This document shows, one piece after another, positions 46,845 through 56,463 of a stretch of DNA of 64,000 nucleotides. This stretch comes from Bacillus kwashiorkori (GTDB lineage: Bacteria > Bacillota > Bacilli > Bacillales > Caldibacillaceae): positions 93,317 to 157,316 of the forward strand of contig NZ_CTDX01000009.1 of the NCBI RefSeq assembly GCF_001375515.1, in the 5' to 3' direction. The number at the start of each line of letters is the position of its first letter. The first letter of the stretch is position 1. The translations under genes were made by a program, and so were the position numbers. The notes under the pieces were generated by a model. The model worked only from the letters and a program-made list of their open reading frames with translations, searched no databases and had not been told where the DNA came from.

Positions 46845-48390
46845 AAAGAGACGAATGCATCCGGTTGCTCTAATCACGAATATTCTTAAAGAATTAAAAG
46901 ACTCCATTATCCCGATTGTGATGCTAGTTGTCATCGGGGGTAAAGGAGAAGATGCTAGTTTTTTAGATAAGTTATTCGTCTTTATCATCCCTGCAGTTAT
47001 TTTTTCATTTTCCATAATTTCTGGTCTAATTAAATGGCTCCGTTTCACTTACCGGTTAGAAGAAGGGGAGCTACGGATTGAACACGGACTGTTTGTACGG
47101 AAAAAACGCTACATACCATTTGAAAGAGTGCAAAGTATTACTACTTCAGAAGGAATTTTACATCGTATTTTCGGACTTGTAAAAATTAATATTGAAACAG
47201 CTGGTGGTGGAGTTGGTGAATCGGAAGCAGCTCTTACAGCTATTACGAAAGAAGAAGCGAATACTATTAAGCAAATAGTGAAAAAGGCGAAAGACCAACA
47301 TAAGCAGAAAGCGGAAACTGAGATAGAGGAAACGGATGAGTCAAGAGAAATTTCGGTAGTAGAAGAACAAAAACAATTTATTTATTCGATGAGTTACCGG
47401 GATATTTTTATCTTCTCATTAACAAGTGGTGGGGCGTTAGGTATTATTGGTGCTTTAGTTGCATTTATTTTACAGTTTGATGAAATATTGCCAGTCGATA
47501 CGATTATTACTGAATTCCAAGACTTTGTAAAACATGGGATAGTTATGGTTGCCATCGTTACTTTATTTGCCATTGTAGTCGCTTATATTATTGCTATTAT
47601 CCGTACCATGTTAAAATATGCCAACTTCAGAGTGGAAAAGACAGAAGAAAATTTAATTATTTCGAGCGGCTTGCTAGAAATAAAACAAGTTACCGTTCCC
47701 CTGAAACGGGTTCAAGGGATTGAAATAAAAGAGGGGTTATTTCGGCGAATGTTTGGCTATGCAGCGATACATGTAATAAGTGCAGGCGGGTCTACTATTG
47801 ACGGAGAATCAGGTGCTATTATGATTAGCCCGTTAATAAAAAAGGTGGAAATAGCGGCGATTATTCAAAAATGTTTACCTGAATATCAAATCAATGTTTC
47901 ATTCCACCCAGTCCCAGAGCGAGCAAAAACACGCTATATCATGCGGCCTTTTTATCGTCTCATTATTCCAGTGATTATCGGCGCTTATTTTTTCAATCCT
48001 TGGGGATACTTATTGTTTTTACTATTACCACTTTTTATGTTTTTTGGCTATTTGAGTTACCAATTTGCTGGTTGGAATATTACTGGTAATCAACTCGTTT
48101 TACGCCACCGATTTTTGAATGCTAATACGAGTTATATGTTTAAACATCGAATTCAGTCATTAGATATTTCCCAAAATTGGTTACAAAAGAGAAAATCACT
48201 TCGTTCAGTCTCTGCTGTTATTATGTCAGGATTAGGCGGTGCTGGCGGCGATACGATTGATATGGATAAAGATGAGGCAATGCAAATCTTTATGTGGTAT
48301 AGCAAAACAGAACAACAATCTAAACTAGCAAATGTAAATAAGGAATTGGAAAAATTCAATGAAACTTCGGATGTTCACAAGGATTGTTAG
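46834..48390 (+). CDS. ydbT: Bacterial PH-domain membrane protein YdbT
   Basis: 518 residues from ATG 46834, inside the end of ydbS. Three bPH2 domains alternate with pairs of membrane helices: FTYRLEEGELRIEHGLFVRK (first), NFRVEKTEENLIISSGLLEI (second), WNITGNQLVLRHRFL (third). It likely forms a membrane complex with YdbS. The function is known only as a cell-envelope protection phenotype. Confidence 0.9.
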   Translation: MISEKRRMHPVALITNILKELKDSIIPIVMLVVIGGKGEDASFLDKLFVFIIPAVIFSFSIISGLIKWLRFTYRLEEGELRIEHGLFVRKKRYIPFERVQSITTSEGILHRIFGLVKINIETAGGGVGESEAALTAITKEEANTIKQIVKKAKDQHKQKAETEIEETDESREISVVEEQKQFIYSMSYRDIFIFSLTSGGALGIIGALVAFILQFDEILPVDTIITEFQDFVKHGIVMVAIVTLFAIVVAYIIAIIRTMLKYANFRVEKTEENLIISSGLLEIKQVTVPLKRVQGIEIKEGLFRRMFGYAAIHVISAGGSTIDGESGAIMISPLIKKVEIAAIIQKCLPEYQINVSFHPVPERAKTRYIMRPFYRLIIPVIIGAYFFNPWGYLLFLLLPLFMFFGYLSYQFAGWNITGNQLVLRHRFLNANTSYMFKHRIQSLDISQNWLQKRKSLRSVSAVIMSGLGGAGGDTIDMDKDEAMQIFMWYSKTEQQSKLANVNKELEKFNETSDVHKDC

Positions 48391-48574
48391 TTTTTTCTAA
48401 GAGATGGAGATTTGCTTACACGATACTTAAAAACAAAGGTAAAACATTTTTTTTCGTTTTCGGTGTAATAAATAAAAAATGAAGAACAATGGAAAGAAAT
48501 TTTTACTTGTTGGTCGAAGGAAAAATAGTTTGGCCCACTTTAACTATTTATTGAAAGAGTTTTTAATAAAAAAG

Positions 48575-48648
48575 AAGGGCAGTCGTTTTTGTAAGTCGGA
48601 AAATCTTTTTCGAATTTCCAGACTAAAAAAATACGACTGCCGTTTTTT
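48575..48648. terminator. Bidirectional terminator between ydbT and the rhomboid gene
   Basis: GGCAGTCGT (48578-48586) and ACGACTGCC (48633-48641) are perfect arms, and an inner GTCGGAAA/TTTCCAGAC pair extends the stem. T runs follow on both strands. The two genes converge here. Confidence 0.8.
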
Positions 48649-48662
48649 AAATGACATTACGT

Positions 48663-49241
48663 TTATCTCCGCAAAACGTAGTACCCGCCAATCATTCCCC
48701 ATAAAAAACCTGAAATATGTGCAATATGATTAATTTCTGGTTGTAAAAAAGTGTAGAGAAGATTAATGACTAATATTGCGATGAAAGTTTGAGCAAAACG
48801 TTTCGGCAATCTTTTAAATAATATAAGTGTAAAAATGACTCCTAAAATGCCGAAAATAGCCCCGCTAGCACCAGCATGCACATACGTTGGTGGCGCTAAA
48901 AGATAAGTCATTACATTTGCGAAAATACCTGAACTTAAATATAAAAGAAAAAATGTGGATTTTTTCAACATTCCTTCCAACAGCGAGCCGAATAAAAACA
49001 AGGAAAAACAGTTAAACAATAAATGGGTCAAATGATTATGAACGAAAATCGGAGTGATTAGTCGCCACCATTCACCAATCGTGATTAAAATATTTACACC
49101 AACGGTTTTTTCGAATAGTAGTTGATTTGGGAATACAGGTACAGTCAGTAAAACGAAAAAAATTAGATTTATCATTAATAAGGAAAAGGTGATTGGATAA
49201 GTTTCTGCGTATTCTTTTAAGTTAGAACTTTTTATTATCAT
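48663..49241 (-). CDS. Rhomboid family intramembrane serine protease
   Basis: 192 residues from ATG 49241, behind CAGGTGGG; the longer frame has a weaker start. Six membrane helices. Catalytic Ser is in HAGASGAIFG, catalytic His in HIAHISGFLWG, and the L1-loop WRLITPIFVH is typical. It occupies the place of B. subtilis ydcA, next to acpS on the opposite strand. Confidence 0.92.
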   Translation of the reverse strand: MIIKSSNLKEYAETYPITFSLLMINLIFFVLLTVPVFPNQLLFEKTVGVNILITIGEWWRLITPIFVHNHLTHLLFNCFSLFLFGSLLEGMLKKSTFFLLYLSSGIFANVMTYLLAPPTYVHAGASGAIFGILGVIFTLILFKRLPKRFAQTFIAILVINLLYTFLQPEINHIAHISGFLWGMIGGYYVLRR

Positions 49242-49393
49242 ATTCAGCCCACCTGTTTGTTTTCTTCTTTTTTGCTTGTACAATATATGAATAAGAGTGA
49301 AAAAATAGAAGGAATGTTGATGGAAAAAATTTTAAAATGCACGATCTTTCGAGAAACCATAAGTAATAACTGAAAAAGGCAGGTGGTGTGCAA

Positions 49394-49750
49394 ATGATTA
49401 TAGGAATAGGAATGGACATTGTAGAACTGCAACGAATGGAGGAAAAGTTGGCTAGAAATCCGAGATTAAGTGAAAAAATTTTGACTGAAAATGAGTATGC
49501 GGTTTTTAAAAACCTGTCATTCAAGCGTCAAGTAGAGTTTTTAGCAGGAAGATTCGCAGCAAAGGAGGCATATGCAAAGGCAGTTGGAACAGGGATTGGA
49601 GCGCAAATTTCATTGCAGGATATTGAAGTAGCTACCGATGAATTAGGCAAGCCATTTATTAAAGAGCCACAATCAGAAGGAGTTCATTTAACTATCACTC
49701 ATAGTAGTCAAAACGCCCTAGCTCAAGTAATTATTGAAAAAGTAACTTAG
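49394..49750 (+). CDS. acpS: Holo-[acyl-carrier-protein] synthase
   Basis: 118 residues from ATG 49394 with AGGTGGTG upstream; a GTG two codons earlier is less well placed. The Mg2+-binding IGMDIVEL (Asp8) and FAAKEAYAKA (Glu at about 58) define AcpS. It transfers phosphopantetheine from CoA to ACP. Divergent from the rhomboid gene. Confidence 0.96.
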   Translation: MIIGIGMDIVELQRMEEKLARNPRLSEKILTENEYAVFKNLSFKRQVEFLAGRFAAKEAYAKAVGTGIGAQISLQDIEVATDELGKPFIKEPQSEGVHLTITHSSQNALAQVIIEKVT

Positions 49751-49852
49751 CTCGTCTCATAGAAAATTCCTCTCCGACTTTCTATCATAAACGGAAGGTT
49801 TGTCTCATATATTCGTATGGAAAAGTGAAAAGAGACTAAAGGAGTTGGAAAG

Positions 49853-50872
49853 ATGAAAAAGAAATGGATCTTCCTAATAACAGGATTTTTTGCCATGTTA
49901 TTACTTGCAGGATGCGGTGCAAAAACACAAGAAGATGTGTTGAAAGATCTTCAATCAAAGGTGGAAGATTTAAAAGGCTATAAGCTTACGGCGAAAATGA
50001 CATTAACGATGGGTACTGAACCACAAACGTATGATGTCGATGTTTGGTATAATAAGCCAGATTTTTATCGTGTTCAATTAAAGAATGGTGGAAAACAGGA
50101 GCAAAGTCAGCTGATTTTGCGCAATAAAGATGGTGTATATGTATTGACCCCAGCCTTGAAAAAAAGCTTTAAATTCCAAAGTGATTGGCCAAAAAATGGT
50201 AGCCAACCATATTTATATGAATCGTTAGTAGCGGACTTAGCAAATGATAAAGAGGCTATTATGAAGGATTCTAAAGAGCATTATGTGTTTGAAACAAAAA
50301 CGAGATATCAGTACAATAAAATGATGCCAATCCAAGAGATTACCTTTAATAAAAAAGATTTATCACCAATATCACTAAAGATTATGGACCAAGATCGCAA
50401 CACAATGTTGGCAGTTGAATTTTCAAAAATGCAATTTAATGCAGAGTTTGATAATAGTTCATTTGATTTAGATCGCAATATGACGAGTGCAAAAATTGAA
50501 ATACCAGTTACTTCTAATAATGGAGACGAAAACTTTACAGTTAAAATACCTGCTGCTGAAATACCAGGTACAGACTTAGTAGGCGAAAAAGAAGTAATGA
50601 CTGCAAATGGATCACGTTACGTTCTCACATATGAAGGGGAGAAATCATTCACTTTGATGCAAGAAAAAGTAGAGGTAATAGAAACAAGTTCTTTCGCATC
50701 AACAACGATGAATGGTGATCCAGTTGATTTAGGATTTACGATCGGTGCATTAACAGATCATTCACTTACATGGACGTATGATGGAGTAGAATATATGATT
50801 GCTTCAAAAGATTTGACGAAAGAGGAAATGGTTATGCTAGCCCGCTCCGTCCAAGCAACAGAAGAAAAATAA
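49853..50872 (+). CDS. ydcC: LolA-like lipoprotein YdcC
   Basis: 339 residues. A signal peptide ends in the lipobox LLAGC. The mature part has the LolA/LppX-like fold (KGYKLTAKMTLTMGTEPQTY, VDVWYNKPDFYRVQL, then GVYVLTPALKKSFKFQSDWP). B. subtilis YdcC, in the same position between acpS and alr, is a sporulation-related lipoprotein. A terminator follows. Confidence 0.92.
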   Translation: MKKKWIFLITGFFAMLLLAGCGAKTQEDVLKDLQSKVEDLKGYKLTAKMTLTMGTEPQTYDVDVWYNKPDFYRVQLKNGGKQEQSQLILRNKDGVYVLTPALKKSFKFQSDWPKNGSQPYLYESLVADLANDKEAIMKDSKEHYVFETKTRYQYNKMMPIQEITFNKKDLSPISLKIMDQDRNTMLAVEFSKMQFNAEFDNSSFDLDRNMTSAKIEIPVTSNNGDENFTVKIPAAEIPGTDLVGEKEVMTANGSRYVLTYEGEKSFTLMQEKVEVIETSSFASTTMNGDPVDLGFTIGALTDHSLTWTYDGVEYMIASKDLTKEEMVMLARSVQATEEK

Positions 50873-50913
50873 CAAAGTTCACGAAAACAGGCAGTATTTT
50901 TATACCATCAAAG

Positions 50914-50953
50914 AATATGTTAGAATGGGCATAGCCTTTCTAACATATTTTTT
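50914..50953 (+). terminator. Intrinsic terminator of ydcC
   Basis: AATATGTTAGAA (50914-50925) and TTCTAACATATT (50938-50949) are perfect 12-bp arms, followed by a T run. It separates acpS-ydcC from alr. Confidence 0.9.
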
Positions 50954-51105
50954 TCATCATATTATGAATAAAGCGTAATTTACACTTTCCATATATTAAC
51001 ATAAATAATTCATTGACAGATAAAAAAATCAATTACATAATTTAATGATAAACATGTTGTGATTGTTGTCGGGAAGATAGCAATAAATTAAAGGAAGTGC
51101 CTTTA

Positions 51106-52251
51106 ATGGATGAATTTTATCGTGAAACGTGGATAGAAGTACAGTTGGATGCGATTAGCAGTAATGTTAAAAACATGTACAACCATTTACCGAATGATAC
51201 AGATTTAATGGTAGCAGTAAAAGCAAATGGCTATGGTCATGGTGCTTATGAAACAGCGACTATTGCATTGGAGTCTGGAGCGACAGCCCTTGCAACAGCA
51301 CTTTTAGATGAAGCGATATATTTAAGGAAACAAGGTATTACCGCACCAATTTTAGTCCTTGGATACGTTCCCCCGAATTATGCCCAAATTGCTGCTGACT
51401 ATAATATTTCACTAACTGTATTTCAAAAGGAATGGGTGGATACTGCTAAAACAGTTTTAACTAGTTCCTTGCCAGTGCATATTAAATGTGACACTGGTAT
51501 GGGGCGGCTCGGCGTCCGAACAGTGAGAGAGTTAGAGGAATTGTTAAATAGTGTTAAGCGAAACGAATTTTTCCATTTGGAAGGTATTTTTACCCACTTT
51601 GCAGCAGCAGATGAACAAAATTCCAGTTATTATTTGCAGCAATTAAGGAAATTTCAATCGTTTTTGGAAATAGTAAAGGAGAAGCCAAGGTGGATACATG
51701 CGAGTAATAGTGCAGCAAGCTTAAGGTTTGCGGATGGCCTATTTGATTTGGTGCGAAGTGGTATATCTACGTACGGCTTAACACCTTCTATAGATATTGT
51801 TTCAGAATTACCGTTTCCGCTTCAACCAGCATTATCACTGCATACCCGATTAACCCATGTGAAAAAAGTAGCTAAAGGCGCCAAAATTAGCTATGGCGGC
51901 ACATATACAGCGAAAGAGGATGAATGGATTGGTACGATTCCGATTGGCTACGCTGATGGCTGGCTCCGTTTATTACAAGGACAGTCGGTACTAATTGATG
52001 GTATTAGGGTACCAATTGTTGGGCGTATTTGTATGGACCAATGTATGATAAAGCTTCCACAAAAATACCCAGTCGGTTCATTGGTTACATTAATTGGTAA
52101 TCAAGGCGAGGAACATATTACGGTAAATGAAATTGCTGAAAAATTAGGTACAATCAATTATGAGGTTATTTGCATTTTGTCGCATAGACTCCCGAGAGTA
52201 TATAAAAAAGGTAAAAAAATCGTACAAATAAAAAATGAATTATTCCGGTAA
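51106..52251 (+). CDS. alr: Alanine racemase
   Basis: 381 residues from ATG 51106, 9 bases after AAAGGAAG; the GTG at 51097 overlaps the site. The PLP lysine is Lys39 in VAVKANGYGHG; the second catalytic base Tyr is in KISYGGTYTA; the C-terminal VGRICMDQCMI contributes the carboxylated-Lys side of the active site. It supplies D-Ala for ddl. Same order as B. subtilis (ydcC-alr-ndoAI). Confidence 0.97.
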   Translation: MDEFYRETWIEVQLDAISSNVKNMYNHLPNDTDLMVAVKANGYGHGAYETATIALESGATALATALLDEAIYLRKQGITAPILVLGYVPPNYAQIAADYNISLTVFQKEWVDTAKTVLTSSLPVHIKCDTGMGRLGVRTVRELEELLNSVKRNEFFHLEGIFTHFAAADEQNSSYYLQQLRKFQSFLEIVKEKPRWIHASNSAASLRFADGLFDLVRSGISTYGLTPSIDIVSELPFPLQPALSLHTRLTHVKKVAKGAKISYGGTYTAKEDEWIGTIPIGYADGWLRLLQGQSVLIDGIRVPIVGRICMDQCMIKLPQKYPVGSLVTLIGNQGEEHITVNEIAEKLGTINYEVICILSHRLPRVYKKGKKIVQIKNELFR

Positions 52252-52414
52252 TTCTGCTCCTCCAATAGCAAATTTTTATAAGTAAGCTTAAGCAGTTCAA
52301 GCTCAATTAAAGCAACTTTCTTTTTATAATAATTTATGCTATGATAAACTCTTAATTAAGAGGAAAATACTGATTAGTTCTGTTTTATTTTTTTGCTTTT
52401 GTTCTATTTTTAGA

Positions 52415-52467
52415 AAAAAACAATACAATATAGTGTTGTTTGTTTTCGGCGCAAGCAACATTGTTTT
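52415..52467. other. Stem-loop in the alr-ndoAI intergenic region
   Basis: TGTTGTTTG (52434-52442) pairs with CAAGCAACA (52452-52460) with one G-T, extended by AAAACAA/TTGTTTT after a bulge. It may end alr transcription, although the following T tract is broken. The rest of the 353-base gap is AT-rich with no clear promoter. Confidence 0.45.
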
Positions 52468-52604
52468 ATTATGCATAATTTTAATATTTTTTGGCTGATA
52501 CTAAATAGAAAATAGGGAAATAGGAAAAATTCTTTCCATAATATCAGATAAATGGTACTATTGGTATGAGTACATTGTGCCTTAGTTTGGTGGAGGTGTC
52601 TTTT

Positions 52605-52886
52605 GTGTCTGAATCAAGTGCTACCCAAGAGATTTTAGTAAGCTTACCAGAAAGCTTGTTGTTAGAAATTGAAGGCTATGCTCAACAAGAAAACGTGAAT
52701 CGGGATGAGTTAATTTATCAGGCAACGAAAATGTTTTTGCGAGAAAGAAAGAAGAGACACATTCGTGAATCAATGAGACGGGGTTATTTAGAAATGGCCA
52801 AAATTAATTTGTCCATTGCATCAGAGAGTTTTCACGCGGAATATGAGGCGGAACATACTGTTGAACGACTTGTGAGCGGGGGATAA
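52605..52886 (+). CDS. ndoAI: Antitoxin EndoAI (MazE-type, RHH)
   Basis: 93 residues from GTG 52605, behind TGGAGGTG; codons upstream in frame lack a site. The N-terminal ribbon ([20 protein letters not shown]) and following helices give a ribbon-helix-helix dimer; the C-terminal tail ([15 protein letters not shown]) binds and blocks the toxin. Four bases separate it from ndoA, so toxin translation is coupled to it. Confidence 0.95.
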   Translation: MSESSATQEILVSLPESLLLEIEGYAQQENVNRDELIYQATKMFLRERKKRHIRESMRRGYLEMAKINLSIASESFHAEYEAEHTVERLVSGG

Positions 52887-52890
52887 TCCT

Positions 52891-53241
52891 TTGATTGTTA
52901 AACGTGGTGACGTTTATTTTGCCGATCTTTCCCCTGTTGTTGGTTCAGAACAAGGTGGGGTTCGTCCTGTCCTCGTGTTACAAAATGATATTGGGAATCG
53001 GTTTAGTCCTACTGTCATTGTTGCAGCAATCACCGCACAAATTCAAAAAGCAAAGTTACCGACACATGTGGAAATCAATGCAGAAAAGTATGGTTTTGAA
53101 CGGGATTCGGTAATATTGCTAGAACAAATTCGTACAATAGATAAACAGCGTCTGACAGATAAAATCACTCATTTAGATGATGAAATGATGGACAGAGTAG
53201 ACGAAGCATTACAAATCAGCCTAGGACTAATTGATTTTTAA
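52891..53241 (+). CDS. ndoA: mRNA interferase EndoA (MazF family)
   Basis: 116 residues, TTG start with GGGGGA upstream. It begins [20 protein letters not shown] and has RPVLVLQND and [10 protein letters not shown], the MazF/PemK core. B. subtilis EndoA cuts RNA at UACAU; near-identical family motifs suggest a similar specificity here, which is inferred. Located directly upstream of the stressosome operon, as in B. subtilis. Confidence 0.97.
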   Translation: MIVKRGDVYFADLSPVVGSEQGGVRPVLVLQNDIGNRFSPTVIVAAITAQIQKAKLPTHVEINAEKYGFERDSVILLEQIRTIDKQRLTDKITHLDDEMMDRVDEALQISLGLIDF

Positions 53242-53244
53242 AAT

Positions 53245-53274
53245 AAAACGCTCAACAAAACGGAGCGTTTTTTT
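53245..53274 (+). terminator. Intrinsic terminator of ndoAI-ndoA
   Basis: AAAACGCTC (53245-53253) and GAGCGTTTT (53263-53271) are perfect 9-bp arms with a 9-base loop and a T run. It begins 3 bases after the ndoA stop. Confidence 0.92.
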
Positions 53275-53280
53275 GTTTGC

Positions 53281-53299
53281 GTTGGGGACAGTCCCCAAC
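53281..53299. repeat. Palindrome of the GGGGACTGTCCCC family (copy A5)
   Basis: GTTGGGGAC-A-GTCCCCAAC is a perfect 9+1+9 palindrome, and the following AATTCGAA matches half of copy A1. It lies just behind the ndoA terminator and before rsbR. Confidence 0.85.
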
Positions 53300-53401
53300 A
53301 ATTCGAAAAATTAAATAAATTCATTTACCTATTCCCTTATTTGCTTTTTTGTGAATACTTTTTTACAATGAAAATTATATAGGGGTTTTGGAGGAGATTG
53401 G

Positions 53402-54235
53402 ATGGATAAAAAAATTGCTAATTATATTCGTAATCATAAAGAGGAAATATTAACAAAGTGGAAAGCAGAAATGAAAGCGAAAACGAACAAGCAATTTGTT
53501 CATGTCCTTTCTGATAAAGTTTATGGCAAAGCTAGCCGTCAATTTATAGATTTAATAGTTTCTAATTTAAAAGAAACCAATAGAGAGTTTAATGAACGTT
53601 TGCATGAATTTGCAGAAAATGTCGTTCATTTAGGATGGCCATTAATCTTCGTATCTAATGGAATAAAAACCTTCAACCGAATCGTATTTGAGGGCATGAT
53701 GGAAGAGGGAATCGTAACGAAAGAAAACTTTGTTGAATTCAATGAGGGATTTGATAAATGGTTCAGTCCGATGAATGATGAAATTTTATCAACCTACTCA
53801 GAAACTTGGGAACGAACAGTATCATTACAAAAAGTGGCACTAAAAGAATTATCCGCACCATTAATTCCCGTTTTTGAAGGAATATCTGTTATGCCGCTAG
53901 TCGGAACGATCGACACAGAACGTGCAAAACAATTGATGGAGAATCTATTAGAAGGGGTTGTAAAACATCGGGCAGAAGTTGTTTTAATTGATATTACCGG
54001 TGTGCCAATTGTCGATACTATGGTTGCACATTATTTAATTCAAGCTGCCGAAGCAGTCCGATTAATAGGGGCAAAGTGTATGTTAGTTGGCATTCGCCCA
54101 GAAATTGCACAAACAATTGTCACGATAGGAATTAATCTCGATTCTTTAATTACGAAAAATACATTAAAAACTGGAATAGAAGCCGCACTGGAAATGACGA
54201 ACAGAAAAATTGTAAAGGTGGAGGGACTGGAGTGA
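53402..54235 (+). CDS. rsbR: Stressosome co-antagonist RsbR
   Basis: 277 residues. The N-terminal half (about 1-140) is the globin-like RsbR sensor domain without haem ligands. The C-terminal half is a STAS domain with [19 protein letters not shown], where Thr residues are phosphorylated by RsbT. With RsbS it builds the stressosome core that holds RsbT. GGAGGAGATTGG precedes the ATG. Its 3' end overlaps rsbS by 4 bases. Confidence 0.95.
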   Translation: MDKKIANYIRNHKEEILTKWKAEMKAKTNKQFVHVLSDKVYGKASRQFIDLIVSNLKETNREFNERLHEFAENVVHLGWPLIFVSNGIKTFNRIVFEGMMEEGIVTKENFVEFNEGFDKWFSPMNDEILSTYSETWERTVSLQKVALKELSAPLIPVFEGISVMPLVGTIDTERAKQLMENLLEGVVKHRAEVVLIDITGVPIVDTMVAHYLIQAAEAVRLIGAKCMLVGIRPEIAQTIVTIGINLDSLITKNTLKTGIEAALEMTNRKIVKVEGLE

Positions 54236-54588
54236 GAATCCCAATCTTAAAGCTGTATAATTGTTTATTAGTTTCCATTCAATGGGAAATTGATGATCGA
54301 TCTGCTTTACAATTTCAAGAAGATTTATTAAATAAAATTCATGAAACAAATGTAAAAGGAGTCGTTATCGACCTTACAAGTGTTGACATGATAGATTCAT
54401 ATATTGCAAAAGTACTTGGTGATGTCGTACAAATGTCAAGATTAATGGGTGCTAAAGTTGTGCTTACCGGTATTCAACCTGCAGTAGCAATTACCTTAAT
54501 TGAATTAGGCATTACATTAGATAATGTCCAAACCGCTTTAGACTTAGAAAAGGGTCTGGAGAAAATACAGATGGAATTGGGGGCATAA
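54232..54588 (+). CDS. rsbS: Stressosome scaffold RsbS
   Basis: 118 residues, a single STAS domain. Start GTG overlaps the rsbR stop (GTGA). The phosphorylated Ser is Ser56 in [13 protein letters not shown], equivalent to Ser59 of B. subtilis RsbS. It is followed after 3 bases by rsbT. Confidence 0.96.
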   Translation: MRIPILKLYNCLLVSIQWEIDDRSALQFQEDLLNKIHETNVKGVVIDLTSVDMIDSYIAKVLGDVVQMSRLMGAKVVLTGIQPAVAITLIELGITLDNVQTALDLEKGLEKIQMELGA

Positions 54589-54591
54589 CTA

Positions 54592-54987
54592 ATGGCCCAA
54601 TCCTTCGTAAAAATAATTAATGAGTGGGATATCGTTGCTGCTCGTCAGCTTGGGCGAAATGTAGCAAAGGAGCTTGGCTTCGGAACAGTTGATCAGGCTC
54701 GAATTACTACGACCATTAGCGAGTTGGCAAGAAATATATATTTATATGCAGGTAATGGACGAATTATCGTTCAAAAAATTGAAAATGAAAAGGTAGGCCT
54801 GCAAATTATTGCAGAAGATAACGGGCCAGGAATTGAGGACATCGCTAAAGTTATGGAGGATGGCTATTCGACATCAGGTGGATTGGGTGCTGGGTTGCCT
54901 GGTGTCAAACGGTTGATGGATGAATTTAATATAGAATCGATTCCAGGAGAAGGGACGGTTATTCAAGTTATTCGCTGGCTACGGTAA
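54592..54987 (+). CDS. rsbT: Serine/threonine kinase RsbT
   Basis: 131 residues, GHKL ATPase fold: ISELARNIYLYAG (N box), EDNGPGI (G1) and GLGAGLPGVKRLMDEF (G2). It phosphorylates RsbS/RsbR and, once released under stress, activates the phosphatase RsbU. Confidence 0.96.
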   Translation: MAQSFVKIINEWDIVAARQLGRNVAKELGFGTVDQARITTTISELARNIYLYAGNGRIIVQKIENEKVGLQIIAEDNGPGIEDIAKVMEDGYSTSGGLGAGLPGVKRLMDEFNIESIPGEGTVIQVIRWLR

Positions 54988-55061
54988 AAATTTTTAAGTG
55001 AATATGACTGAAGAGTTATTAATTTCATAATTGCATTGGCGCTTCGATAGGGGGATATGAG

Positions 55062-56072
55062 ATGGATTTTTATAAGAGGGTGGAGACGAAGTATAAAGAA
55101 ATACTAACGAGCTATATACAACAGCAAACGGAACAGCCATTATATCTTTCTGAAAAGTTAAGTAAAGAACTACTAGAACATCATGTATCGCCCGAGGAAG
55201 TTATTAGTGTCCACAGGAATATGTTAAGAGAAATAATGGATGTACCTGATGAAATATACACTTCCTTTGACATACTGTTAGAAATAATGATGAGCTACGG
55301 GCTCGCATACCGTGAACATCAATCGCTAAGAAACAAACAAATGGAATTGAGAATGGAGTTAGAGATCGGAGCGAAAGTACAAAAAACGTTACTTGGTACA
55401 AAAATTCCGAAACTCGACTTTTTAGACATTGGTGCTATAAGTGTGCCCGCTAAAATAATGAATGGGGATTATTATCACTTTGTAACAGATTCTCGTCAAT
55501 CGTTAAAAGTGGCAATTGCAGATATTATCGGTAAAGGGATTCCAGCTGCCCTTTGCATGTCGATGATTAAATTCGCAATGGATAGTTTGAAATGTTCATC
55601 AGATGAGACACCGAATGTCGTATTGGAAAATATTAACCGGATAATAGAACAAAATCTAGAACAAGGAATGTTTATAACGATGTTTTATGGAAGTTATAAT
55701 CCGAGTGAACACCACTTCCAGTACGCTTCTGCGGGGCATGAACCCGGATTTTTTTATAATTGTAAATTAGATGAATTTTCCGACCTAGATACGAAAGGAT
55801 TAATCTTAGGTGTAGATAAAAATGTGACATATCCGATGTATGAAAAAAACCTTGAAGTAGGTGACATGATTGTTCTTTTATCTGATGGTGTAACGGAGAC
55901 AAGAATTAACAACGGCTTTTTAGAGCGGGAAATGATTTCAAAGTATATTAAAAAATACATACATTTAAGTGCACAGGAAATTGTTAATAACATATATAAA
56001 GAGTTAGAAAGATTACAAGAATTTAAGCTACGGGATGACTTTACATTAATTATTTTAAGAAGAAAAGTTTAA
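55062..56072 (+). CDS. rsbU: PP2C-type phosphatase RsbU
   Basis: 336 residues. An N-terminal RsbT-binding helical domain (about 1-85) is followed by a linker helix and a PP2C/SpoIIE phosphatase domain with ADIIGKGIPAALCMSMIK, SAGHEPGF and MIVLLSDGVTE; Asp residues bind metal. It dephosphorylates RsbV-P. GGGGGATATGAG precedes the ATG. Its stop codon overlaps the -35 element of the internal sigma-B promoter. Confidence 0.95.
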   Translation: MDFYKRVETKYKEILTSYIQQQTEQPLYLSEKLSKELLEHHVSPEEVISVHRNMLREIMDVPDEIYTSFDILLEIMMSYGLAYREHQSLRNKQMELRMELEIGAKVQKTLLGTKIPKLDFLDIGAISVPAKIMNGDYYHFVTDSRQSLKVAIADIIGKGIPAALCMSMIKFAMDSLKCSSDETPNVVLENINRIIEQNLEQGMFITMFYGSYNPSEHHFQYASAGHEPGFFYNCKLDEFSDLDTKGLILGVDKNVTYPMYEKNLEVGDMIVLLSDGVTETRINNGFLEREMISKYIKKYIHLSAQEIVNNIYKELERLQEFKLRDDFTLIILRRKV

Positions 56073-56092
56073 GTGTAAACGTTATTGGGTAA
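56067..56092 (+). promoter_or_regulatory. Sigma-B-dependent promoter of rsbV-rsbW-sigB-rsbX
   Basis: GTTTAA (56067-56072) and GGGTAA (56087-56092) are separated by exactly 14 bases, matching the sigma-B consensus GTTTAA-N12-15-GGGTAT with one mismatch. The position between rsbU and rsbV is where B. subtilis has its autoregulatory sigma-B promoter. The -35 box overlaps the rsbU stop codon. Confidence 0.9.
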
Positions 56093-56130
56093 ATAAAATA
56101 CGCAGAGAATGATGTGGGGTGGGGAACTGG

Positions 56131-56463
56131 ATGAATATTACAGTTGATGTATATGAATCGGGAACATTAACAACTGTGATGGTCAAGGGTGAAATCGATG
56201 CATATACGTCCTCTCAACTTAGAGATGTTATATTTCCTATAATAAACAATGAAAATATTAATCTAGAGATTGACTTAGCGGATGTATCATATATGGACAG
56301 TACTGGACTAGGAGTGTTTGTTGCCGCATTCAAAAAAGTTAAAGCAAATGGGGGCACTTTTTCCTTGACTGGATTATCTAATCGCCTTGAAAGATTATTT
56401 GTTATTACAGGGTTATCGGACATTATGGATATTAAAGGGGAAACGAAAGGTGAAGCGGAATGA
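56131..56463 (+). CDS. rsbV: Anti-anti-sigma factor RsbV
   Basis: 110 residues from ATG 56131, behind GGTGGGG; a GTG four codons earlier is possible. STAS domain with the regulatory Ser57 in SYMDSTGLGVF. Unphosphorylated RsbV binds RsbW and frees sigma-B. It overlaps rsbW by 4 bases. Confidence 0.96.
   Translation: MNITVDVYESGTLTTVMVKGEIDAYTSSQLRDVIFPIINNENINLEIDLADVSYMDSTGLGVFVAAFKKVKANGGTFSLTGLSNRLERLFVITGLSDIMDIKGETKGEAE

Noticed and set aside
48479..48733. 84-codon plus-strand frame after ydbT
   Set aside because: It runs through the bidirectional terminator and into the end of the convergent rhomboid gene, with no ribosome site.
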